Assembly: GCA_003529325.1 (NCBI GenBank)
Contig: DPVW01000257.1
Coordinates: forward strand, 1-8,226
Reading direction: 5' to 3'
Length of the DNA: 8,226 nt
From: Candidatus Latescibacterota bacterium
GTDB lineage: Bacteria > Latescibacterota > UBA2968 > UBA8231
This document shows, one piece after another, positions 1-6,268 of the stretch; positions within the stretch are counted from its first letter, which is position 1, and every line of letters begins with the position of its first letter. The position numbers and the translations under genes were made by a program. Below the pieces are notes generated by a model that saw only the letters and a program-made list of their open reading frames with translations, was not told the origin of the DNA and did not search any database.

Positions 1-2
1 GC

Positions 3-1844
3 AAGACGACGATGACGGAGGAACTCAAGACCTCCCTCATTCCCATCGTCCAATACATCCGCCAATACTATATGTATGAGGTCTCACCCGACACACTGAT
101 GCGTGCCGGCTTGCGGGGCATCTTCCACGCCCTGGACCCCTCTTCTGAGTTCAATATCTCGGGTACCGACGATGATTGGGATGGCAACTTCGGCACCTTC
201 GAACGGGTTGCTCGCACCATCGACGACAAGGCGTTTTACGCCGTCGGCCCGGATACGCTGATCCGCTACAGCATCCACGGCATGATGTCCGTCCTCGACC
301 CGGACACCGTGTTCATGGAGAAGCTGAACCTGGACAATTTCCACATCAATACTCGCGGCGAATACGGGGGGCTGGGCTTTCGCATTCAGGTCGTCTGGCC
401 GGACAGTGCCATCGCCGTCTGGTCCCTGCTGCACAAAGAAACGCCGGCAGCACGAGCGGGAGTCAAGTCAGGAGACTTGATCCTGGCCATCGATGACTCC
501 ACGACAAAAGAGATGGGTGCCTCCGACGCCGCCTCGTTGATGCGTGGCAAGGCGGGCACGGACGTCGTGCTCACCCTCGACCGTCCGGGTCTGGAAGCAC
601 CGATCGACATCAAGGTGACACGCGAAGTGGTGCACATCAATTCGGTGCCCTACCACGTGCTGTTCGCCGACTCGACGGGGTACATCAAGCTGCAGGGTTT
701 CCAGCACAAATCCAGCCAGGAGGTACGCCAGGCCCTGGCTGAGTTGGTGGATCAGGGGATGAAGCGCCTCATCTTCGATCTACGTGGCAACGGCGGCGGC
801 TACCTCGCCGAAGCGGTACAGATCGCTGACCTGTTCCTGCCAAAGGATCAACTCGTCGTCTACACGGCGGGCCGCGCCTTTTCTGACACGACCAAATACT
901 TCACCCAGGAAGAACCGATGTTCGGCGAGGGCCCGCTGATGGTCCTCGTTGATGGGGGTTCGGCCAGTGCTTCCGAGATCGTCTCCGGCGCAGTCCAGGA
1001 CTGGGATCGCGGACTCGTACTTGGCACGCCAACGGTGGGTAAAGGCTCTGTACAGCAGACCGTGAATATCGGCGATCGTGCTGAACTCAAGTTGACGATG
1101 GCCGCCTACTTCATTCCCAGTGGCCGCTCGATCGACAAGCGCATGCGCAAAGACTCGACGCTGGTTGCCATGGCAAAGCAGGAGTTCCACACCCAGCATC
1201 TGGGTCGAATCGTGCATGGCGCTGGGGGGATTACCCCGGATATCGACATGGCGCGACGCCGGTCGAGCTCGTTGTACCGACAGTTGGAAGGTTGGCGTTC
1301 AAGGAACAGCCGGTTCTTCAGATTTTCTCGTCAATATCCGCTGGATCATCCTGACATCGGACCCGATTTCATCGCTGGCCCGGAAACACTGCAGGAGTTC
1401 CGGACCTTTGTCGACGCAGACGAGTTCGAATACACGAGTGACCTCGAGATCCGCCTCGACCAGCTGCGTGGAGAACTCGAGGAGGAGACGGAGGAGACGC
1501 ACAGCGACATGGAATCCTCCCTCGCGCACGTCGCCGGTGGAATCGAAGAGATCGAGGAGAGCCATTGGCTCGACAACGATGAGTTGATCACCTGGAAGCT
1601 GACCTACGATATCCGCGAGAAGGCCTTCGGCATCGTACAGGCCTTCGCCTACGATGTCACCGTCAACCCGCAGATTCTGCGGGCCCGGGAGATCCTAGCC
1701 AACGAAGCGGAATATCTCAGCTGGTTCCAGCGCTCAGAAATCGGCGAACCCAGTGAGCAGATTGCCTCAACAGGTGACACCGATGTCGTCGAAGTAAAAG
1801 GGGTAGCCCTGGAAGAATCGCAAACCGAAAAAGAGCAGCGATAA
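3..1844 (+). CDS. S41 family carboxyl-terminal processing peptidase with PDZ domain, 5' end beyond window
   Basis: This is a periplasmic or envelope serine protease of the CtpA/Prc type, which trims the C-termini of proteins or degrades them. The frame is open to the left edge. The first ATG is at position 12, but it has no ribosome binding site and no signal peptide follows it, so the true start probably lies upstream. Numbering from that ATG, the order is: two consecutive helical cap segments (about 10-56 and 63-110), a PDZ domain (about 115-205, with GEYGGLGF and AGVKSGDLILAID), and the S41 catalytic domain (about 210-412). The catalytic Ser319 is in GGSASASE and Lys344 is in GKGSVQ. Their 25-residue spacing and Gln348 match the Ser/Lys/Gln arrangement known from CtpB and Prc. 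RGNGGG and GGITPDID are further family marks. A tail of about 200 residues follows, with a strongly acidic, probably coiled-coil stretch near 475-520. Family assignment is firm; the physiological substrate is unknown. A hairpin lies 35 bases after the stop, which suggests the gene is separate from lipA. Confidence 0.93.
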   Translation, partial: KTTMTEELKTSLIPIVQYIRQYYMYEVSPDTLMRAGLRGIFHALDPSSEFNISGTDDDWDGNFGTFERVARTIDDKAFYAVGPDTLIRYSIHGMMSVLDPDTVFMEKLNLDNFHINTRGEYGGLGFRIQVVWPDSAIAVWSLLHKETPAARAGVKSGDLILAIDDSTTKEMGASDAASLMRGKAGTDVVLTLDRPGLEAPIDIKVTREVVHINSVPYHVLFADSTGYIKLQGFQHKSSQEVRQALAELVDQGMKRLIFDLRGNGGGYLAEAVQIADLFLPKDQLVVYTAGRAFSDTTKYFTQEEPMFGEGPLMVLVDGGSASASEIVSGAVQDWDRGLVLGTPTVGKGSVQQTVNIGDRAELKLTMAAYFIPSGRSIDKRMRKDSTLVAMAKQEFHTQHLGRIVHGAGGITPDIDMARRRSSSLYRQLEGWRSRNSRFFRFSRQYPLDHPDIGPDFIAGPETLQEFRTFVDADEFEYTSDLEIRLDQLRGELEEETEETHSDMESSLAHVAGGIEEIEESHWLDNDELITWKLTYDIREKAFGIVQAFAYDVTVNPQILRAREILANEAEYLSWFQRSEIGEPSEQIASTGDTDVVEVKGVALEESQTEKEQR

Positions 1845-1879
1845 CCTGTATTTCGGACTCTCCCGCGCCCAGCCGCATC

Positions 1880-1901
1880 TTCGTCTCTTTTTTGAGACGA
1901 A
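1880..1901 (+). terminator. Perfect 8-bp hairpin after the S41 gene, possible terminator
   Basis: TTCGTCTC (1880-1887) pairs exactly with GAGACGAA (1894-1901) around a loop of six T. It lies 35 bases after the protease stop codon and well before lipA, where a transcription end would be expected. The run of T is inside the loop and is not downstream of the stem, so this is not a textbook intrinsic terminator. It could instead be a 3'-end stabilising stem or a protein-binding dyad. Confidence 0.4.
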
Positions 1902-1916
1902 TCTCCTGCCTCGTAA

Positions 1917-1932
1917 ATTGTATATAAACAAT
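1917..1932. promoter_or_regulatory. Short inverted repeat upstream of lipA, possible operator
   Basis: ATTGT (1917-1921) and ACAAT (1928-1932) form a 5-bp dyad around a 6-base AT-only centre. It lies in the AT-rich intergenic region about 115 bases before the lipA start. The size and symmetry would suit a small dimeric regulator, but such a short repeat can arise by chance in AT-rich DNA. No regulator gene is adjacent. Confidence 0.15.
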
Positions 1933-1960
1933 GCCTTAGGGGAACTGATGACGAGCGAAT

Positions 1961-1988
1961 TTGAATTGCCGGCTGGGTGACCTATATT
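1961..1988 (+). promoter_or_regulatory. Candidate sigma-70-like promoter for the lipA operon
   Basis: TTGAAT (1961-1966) and TATATT (1983-1988) are separated by 16 bases. This is an acceptable match to -35 and -10 hexamers, and it would give an untranslated leader of about 50 bases before lipA. A second possibility is TTGACC (2001-2006) with TATAAC (2020-2025), but its 13-base spacing is too short. If TATAAC alone acts as the -10, the leader would be only about 14 bases. The region (1845-2045) is clearly richer in A+T than the flanking genes, which supports a promoter here without proving which one is used. Confidence 0.35.
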
Positions 1989-2045
1989 CTAAGATTAACA
2001 TTGACCCGAAACGAAATATTATAACCATTTGTTCTTGTGTGACTT

Positions 2046-2957
2046 ATGAGTAATTCATCCACTGTCAGGCGTCTACCGCGCTGGTTAAAGGCCAAGGCCC
2101 CGGGTAGCCCCGGATACCTTGCGTTGAAACGGCTAGTCAAGGGGCTCGAGCTGAATACGGTGTGTGAGAGTGCCCATTGTCCCAATATCGGTGAATGCTG
2201 GGGTAGTGGTACGGCGACGTTCATGATCCTCGGTGACGTATGCACGCGAAGTTGCGGTTTCTGCGCCATCAAGACCGGGCGCCCACAGTGGCTGGACGAG
2301 GGCGAACCCGAACGAGTGGCGGAAGCCATCTCGAAGCTTGACCTGCGACACGCCGTGATCACTTCCGTCAACCGCGACGAGTTGCCCGACGGTGGCGCAC
2401 AGATCTTCGCCCGCACCATCCAGGCCGTGCATGGGCGCTGTCCGAACACATCCATCGAGGTCCTTATCCCCGATTTCCAGGGGGACTGGGATGCCCTGGC
2501 GCATGTCCTGGCGGCTGGCCCCGAGATCCTCAACCACAACCTCGAGACCGTGCCCCGTCTATATCGCATCATGCGGCCCCAGGCTCGCTACGACCGTTCG
2601 CTTGAGCTACTCGACCGCGCCCGGCAACTCGGCCCGGCGCCAACCAAATCCGGCATGATGCTCGGTGCTGGCGAAACACGGCTGGAGACACAACAGTCGA
2701 TTCGTGACCTCGCCGAGGTGGGCTGCAGCATACTCACCCTGGGACAGTACTTATCGCCCTCGGACCAGCATGTTCCCGTGGACCGTTTCGTCCACCCTGA
2801 CGAGTTCGTCGAACTACGCGAGTTTTCTCTGGACCTCGGATTCCGCCATGTCGAATCCGGACCCATGGTGCGCAGTTCCTATCACGCCCAGAACCAGGTC
2901 GGCGATTTGATTCCTACCGGTACCACTCCCACCGCTACCCCAATGGACCCCACATGA
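2046..2957 (+). CDS. lipA: Lipoyl synthase (radical SAM)
   Basis: LipA inserts two sulfur atoms into octanoyl groups bound to lipoyl domains of 2-oxoacid dehydrogenases or the glycine cleavage H protein. It uses S-adenosylmethionine and sacrifices an auxiliary iron-sulfur cluster. The 303-residue length is usual for the family. The auxiliary cluster ligands are Cys40, Cys45 and Cys51 (CESAHCPNIGEC, CX4CX5C). The radical SAM cluster ligands are Cys66, Cys70 and Cys73 (CTRSCGFC). The family's C-terminal RSSY signature is at 276-279, so all metal ligands are present. Further marks are NHNLETV near 163-169 and KSGMMLGAGET near 201-211, where the usual GLGET reads GAGET. The ATG at 2046 gives a normal N-terminus but has no Shine-Dalgarno sequence. 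The last ATGA overlaps the start of the next gene by four bases. The customary partner lipB is not in the window, so octanoyl supply is encoded elsewhere or lipoate is scavenged. Confidence 0.97.
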   Translation: MSNSSTVRRLPRWLKAKAPGSPGYLALKRLVKGLELNTVCESAHCPNIGECWGSGTATFMILGDVCTRSCGFCAIKTGRPQWLDEGEPERVAEAISKLDLRHAVITSVNRDELPDGGAQIFARTIQAVHGRCPNTSIEVLIPDFQGDWDALAHVLAAGPEILNHNLETVPRLYRIMRPQARYDRSLELLDRARQLGPAPTKSGMMLGAGETRLETQQSIRDLAEVGCSILTLGQYLSPSDQHVPVDRFVHPDEFVELREFSLDLGFRHVESGPMVRSSYHAQNQVGDLIPTGTTPTATPMDPT

Positions 2958-3961
2958 ATCTCAATAAGAATTCCCTCGTCGGTTACCTGCGGCGCAAGAA
3001 GCAGATCGGGCAGCACGAAGTCGTGCTCGACATGCGGCAGATCGGCGACGGCATGAAAAACCAGATCTACGTCGCCACCACCGCCCAGCAGCGCTTGCTC
3101 GTCAAGCAAGCCCACTCCAAGGTGCAGATCAAGGAACGTTGGTGGCTCGATCGCAAACGAATCTCTGCCGAGAAGAACTGCATCGATATCCTCGCCAACA
3201 TCCTGCCCCCCGACATCATCCCCGCGGCAACACTCGAAGATCGTACCGATTTCGTTCTCGTCACCACGGCGCCGGCACGGGATGCCGTTTTGTGGGAGGA
3301 CGATCTGGCGATGGGTCGCGTCGACCTGCAAATCGCCGCACAAGCGGGTGAGCTCGCAGCTGCGGTGCACAATCAAACGCACAAGGTGCGCGAGTTGAAG
3401 AAGATGTTCAGCGACACCAAGGCCTTTGAGCAGTTGCGCATCCATCCCCTTTACGAGACGGTCGCCGGCGCCTTTCCCGAGATCCAGAAAGCGGTCCAAC
3501 ACCAGGCCAAGGAGCTGCTCAAACCAGGGTATGCGCTCGTACTCGCCGACCTGCGGCCACGCAATATCTACATCAACAATGGCCAGGTCTACCTGGTCGA
3601 TTTTGCCACCGCCCACTTCGGCCAGCCCTCCTTTGATCTCGCCTTTTATGCCGCTGACATGTGCCTCAAGGCCATGCTCAATCACCCACAAAAAGCGGCC
3701 TATCTCGAGGCGATCAATGTCTTTTGGATGGCGTACTTCCGCATCGCCGAGTATGCCAAAGCCGCCGAGGTCGAGCGTACGGCGGTCCGCGACTTCGGCT
3801 GCCTGCTGTTGGCGCAGGTCGCCGGTCGCAATCCGGTGTATGAGGCGGATGAGGAGTTTCGTGACTTGACCTATCGAGTCGCCCAGAGTCTGCTGTTCAC
3901 GGAACTGGAAAAAATCGAGGACATCACCGAATTCATCAATCGAACCTTGATCGATGGATGA
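2954..3961 (+). CDS. APH/choline-kinase-fold small-molecule kinase, resembling methylthioribose kinase
   Basis: This is probably a cytoplasmic ATP-dependent kinase for a small hydroxyl substrate. Family marks in order are a glycine loop IGDGMKNQIYV (30-40), the ATP-anchoring Lys51 in LLVKQA, Glu73 as the likely helix-C partner, a catalytic loop ADLRPRN with Asp199 and Asn204, and a metal-binding VDF with Asp216 followed by SFDLA. The glycine loop and the VKQA...ERWWLDRKR segment (about 50-69) are reminiscent of S-methyl-5-thioribose kinase (MtnK), from my knowledge of that family. At 335 residues it is shorter than the roughly 400 usual for MtnK. The catalytic loop lacks the customary His two residues before the Asp (Leu197 here), so the substrate may differ. 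The start overlaps the lipA stop by ATGA, and its own stop overlaps the next start in the same way, so translation is coupled on both sides. Fold assignment is good; substrate is unknown. No mtnA or other methionine-salvage gene is nearby. Confidence 0.75.
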   Translation: MNLNKNSLVGYLRRKKQIGQHEVVLDMRQIGDGMKNQIYVATTAQQRLLVKQAHSKVQIKERWWLDRKRISAEKNCIDILANILPPDIIPAATLEDRTDFVLVTTAPARDAVLWEDDLAMGRVDLQIAAQAGELAAAVHNQTHKVRELKKMFSDTKAFEQLRIHPLYETVAGAFPEIQKAVQHQAKELLKPGYALVLADLRPRNIYINNGQVYLVDFATAHFGQPSFDLAFYAADMCLKAMLNHPQKAAYLEAINVFWMAYFRIAEYAKAAEVERTAVRDFGCLLLAQVAGRNPVYEADEEFRDLTYRVAQSLLFTELEKIEDITEFINRTLIDG

Positions 3962-5523
3962 AAGCCACATCGGCGATCTTGGCGTGCATCTGCCTCGTAC
4001 TCTGCCTGGCCCTGATCGGCTTTGCCCCTCGGGGTGTCAACGAGAGCACTGGACCTCGTGGAGGTGTGCCCGCTCCAGAACGTGAGTTTCGTGCTGTTTG
4101 GGTAGCGACAGTCGACAACATCGACTGGCCATCACGCCCCGGCCTGTCGGCGGATTCTCAGCGCGTCGAAGCGCGCGCGATCCTCGATCGTAGTTCCACC
4201 CTGGGACTGAATGCGATCATCTTGCAGGTGCGGCCTCAGTGCGACGCATTCTATGATTCAGACTTAGAGCCCTGGTCCTATTATCTGACCGGAGAGCAGG
4301 GCCTGGCGCCCGATCCATTCTATGACCCGCTGGAGTTTTGGATCGACGAGGCCCACGCCCGGGGCCTCGAGTTGCATGCCTGGTTCAACCCGTACCGGGT
4401 CAAACACCCCAAACAACTCGGCCCCATGGCGGAGTCCTCTATCGCGCGCCAACGCCCCGACCTGGTACGTGCTCTTGGGACGGGTGATTTCCTCTGGCTC
4501 GACCCCGGTCACCCCGAAGTGCGCGAGCTGACACTGGCCGTCATCCTCGATGTCGCCACTCGGTATGAGATCGACGGCGTGCACATGGACGACTACTTCT
4601 ACCCCTACCCTTCCTACAATGGTGGCGCCGAGTTCCCGGACGAGGCCACCTGGCAGGCCTATCAGAAACTCGGCGGCAAACTGTCGCGTTCGGATTGGCG
4701 CCGCAACAATGTCGATCGCTTCGTCAACGACCTGCACGATCGCCTGCGACAGCTGCCACGCCAGGTGAAATTCGGCATCAGCCCATTCGGCATCTGGCGT
4801 CCCAACCACCCGCCATCGATCGAGGCCGGCCTCAACCAACATGAAGTGCTGTTCGCCGATGCCCGCCGCTGGCTCCACGAAGGTTGGGTCGACTACTTCG
4901 CACCACAACTCTATTGGCCCATCTCCCAGGTGCCACAGAGTTTTCCCGTGCTCCTTGGCTGGTGGCAACAGAACAATCCACACGCCAGGCACCTGTGGCC
5001 TGGTCTGTTCACCTCCCGCGTACGGCGTGAAACCGGTTGGCGCACCCAGCAGGTCACGGATCAAATCATGATCACGCGTGGAATCACGCCTCACAGTCCA
5101 GGGCATATCCACTTCAGCGCCCGGGTCCTGCTCGACTCGACCAGCGTCGGCCGCGATGGGAACTTGCTGGGCGTCGACCTGGCACAAGGACCGTATCGAC
5201 GGCCAGCGCTGATCCCAACGACACCCTGGCTCGACGACACACCCCCCACCGCCCCTCAACTCAGCGTGCAGGCCGGCGGCGGCAGTGCGCTGCTCGCCTG
5301 GCGCCGCCCGGAAGGGGAACGACCCTTCCTCTATGTGGTCTACACCGAACGCGCCGGACAAGGATGGCGCCACCAATTTTTGCCTGCGACAGGCACGGGT
5401 TTGCGGGTTCCTATGGACAGCGGCGATAGAGAAGATCCCCAACCACTGCGGGCTGTGGCGGTCACCGCCGTCGATCGTATGGGCAACGAGAGCGAGCTGC
5501 ACGTGCGCCCCCTACGCCAATGA
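3958..5523 (+). CDS. Exported GHL10 (DUF187/COG1649) glycosyl hydrolase-like protein, YngK type
   Basis: This is a predicted TIM-barrel glycosidase-like protein of the GHL10 group, with 521 residues. Residues 1-23 form a Sec signal peptide or membrane anchor: Lys2 followed by a long hydrophobic run. No convincing lipobox is present. The barrel covers about 43-400. Family signatures are FRAVWVATVDNIDWPS (44-59), LQVRPQCDAFYDS (89-101), HAWFNPYR (140-147), VHMDDYFYPYPSY (208-220), FGISPFGIWRP (272-282) and VDYFAPQLYWPI (311-322). The Asp and Glu residues in these loops are the natural candidates for catalysis, but the activity of most family members is undefined. Related proteins have been linked to peptidoglycan or polysaccharide cleavage. 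A region resembling a fibronectin type III fold (about 428-518, starting PPTAPQLSV) ends the protein. It overlaps the kinase stop by ATGA, so it belongs to the lipA transcript. No carbohydrate transporter or other polysaccharide gene is nearby. Confidence 0.9.
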   Translation: MKATSAILACICLVLCLALIGFAPRGVNESTGPRGGVPAPEREFRAVWVATVDNIDWPSRPGLSADSQRVEARAILDRSSTLGLNAIILQVRPQCDAFYDSDLEPWSYYLTGEQGLAPDPFYDPLEFWIDEAHARGLELHAWFNPYRVKHPKQLGPMAESSIARQRPDLVRALGTGDFLWLDPGHPEVRELTLAVILDVATRYEIDGVHMDDYFYPYPSYNGGAEFPDEATWQAYQKLGGKLSRSDWRRNNVDRFVNDLHDRLRQLPRQVKFGISPFGIWRPNHPPSIEAGLNQHEVLFADARRWLHEGWVDYFAPQLYWPISQVPQSFPVLLGWWQQNNPHARHLWPGLFTSRVRRETGWRTQQVTDQIMITRGITPHSPGHIHFSARVLLDSTSVGRDGNLLGVDLAQGPYRRPALIPTTPWLDDTPPTAPQLSVQAGGGSALLAWRRPEGERPFLYVVYTERAGQGWRHQFLPATGTGLRVPMDSGDREDPQPLRAVAVTAVDRMGNESELHVRPLRQ

Positions 5524-5575
5524 GTCTGTCAACGACGTTGCCACCTGGCCAGGCAACGGGCATATTGACAGCATC

Positions 5576-6247
5576 ATGACGCCAATCAGCGACATCGGGA
5601 CACGCATCGAGTTGGTCCCCATGGACGGACATTTTCACGATATCACCGTCGCCCTTTACCGCCAGGCGACCGCCGCAGGCGCCGGCCTGCTCGTGCATAC
5701 CTACAGCAACCTCGACGGCGCCGCCGAACGCATTGACGCCATTGTCGATGCAATGGCCGTACTCGCAGAACTGGCGGACCTCCCAGGCACTGCACGACGG
5801 GTACACTTTCCTTGCGGGGAAGACCATGATCTCGCCGTGCGTAGGGCGTTTCTGGAGGCCTGCAAACTCGAGCCGAGCGAACCACTGGCGACGGCGCCGC
5901 TGACGATCCGCGACCGTAAATCAGGCCTGATGATCGAAGTAGACGGACTCGGCGAGGGGCAATACCGCGTCCGCGCCAGTGGCGACGATCCAGAACAGCA
6001 GGGGCCACGTCGCGTCGGTGTCATCGTCAATGGCCTGCTCAAACTGGGCCAGATGCGACGCGTCTCAGTTGCCGCCAGTGCCACCGACGTGGTCACCGAG
6101 GACTGCGTCGCCTTTGCCTGCGGCTGCAGCCACGATGCTCTCGTCGGGCTGCTGCTGCAGCGAGCCCCCAATGTCCGGGCCATCGTCCGCGAACAGGAAG
6201 CCATGGCCGCCCGCGGCACCCTGTCAGCCCCCAGCGCCCAGTCATAG
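5576..6247 (+). CDS. Unrecognised conserved-looking protein with Cys and His clusters, possible metal binding
   Basis: I do not recognise this 223-residue protein. ATG 5576 is the only usual start codon between the GHL10 stop and this point in this frame. Starting further upstream would overlap the GHL10 gene deeply. No Shine-Dalgarno sequence is visible. There is no signal peptide or membrane segment, so it is probably cytoplasmic. The N-terminal half (about 10-100) contains HFHD (19-22), LLVHTYS (38-44) and VHFPCGEDHD (76-85). The C-terminal part contains IVNGLLKLGQM (150-160) and a compact DCVAFACGCSHD (176-187). In total there are cysteines at 80, 96, 177, 182 and 184, and histidines at 19, 21, 41, 77, 84 and 186, mostly in these motif-like patches. 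This suggests a metal site or redox-active thiols, which is inference only. Its stop codon touches the ribosome binding site of the methyltransferase gene 21 bases downstream, so the two genes are likely cotranscribed and may share a pathway. Confidence 0.7.
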   Translation: MTPISDIGTRIELVPMDGHFHDITVALYRQATAAGAGLLVHTYSNLDGAAERIDAIVDAMAVLAELADLPGTARRVHFPCGEDHDLAVRRAFLEACKLEPSEPLATAPLTIRDRKSGLMIEVDGLGEGQYRVRASGDDPEQQGPRRVGVIVNGLLKLGQMRRVSVAASATDVVTEDCVAFACGCSHDALVGLLLQRAPNVRAIVREQEAMAARGTLSAPSAQS

Positions 6248-6255
6248 AGGAAGGA
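6247..6255 (+). promoter_or_regulatory. Strong Shine-Dalgarno sequence for the mtaA-like gene
   Basis: GAGGAAGGA begins at the last base of the preceding stop codon. It lies 13 bases before TTG 6269 and 22 bases before ATG 6278, so it favours the TTG as the start. It is the only strong ribosome binding site I see in front of any gene in the window. Confidence 0.65.
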
Positions 6256-6268
6256 ACAGATTTTCCCC

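Noticed and set aside
2882..3970. Long open frame on the minus strand (362 codons) opposite the kinase gene
   Set aside because: It is the antisense shadow of a gene with clear kinase motifs, and the translation is low-complexity and unlike a known family. GC-rich third positions create such frames.
3958..4020. Lipoprotein signal in the GHL10 N-terminus (Cys10 or Cys16)
   Set aside because: Cys10 has too little hydrophobic sequence before it, and Cys16 has Leu at -1, so neither is a good lipobox. A Sec signal peptide or anchor is more likely.
4264..5502. Long open frame on the minus strand (412 codons) opposite the GHL10 gene
   Set aside because: The plus strand carries continuous GHL10 signatures throughout. 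The minus frame has no recognisable motif and no ribosome binding site.
5285..5575. N-terminal extension of the 5576 gene back to ATG 5285
   Set aside because: It would lie almost entirely within the conserved-frame GHL10 gene, and its translation looks like an out-of-frame reading. ATG 5576 is the sensible start.
5524..5575. Promoter or riboswitch (for example a cobalamin riboswitch) ahead of the methyl-transfer genes
   Set aside because: The gap is only 52 bases. A TTGACA hexamer sits right before the ATG with no usable -10, and there is no room for a B12 riboswitch.
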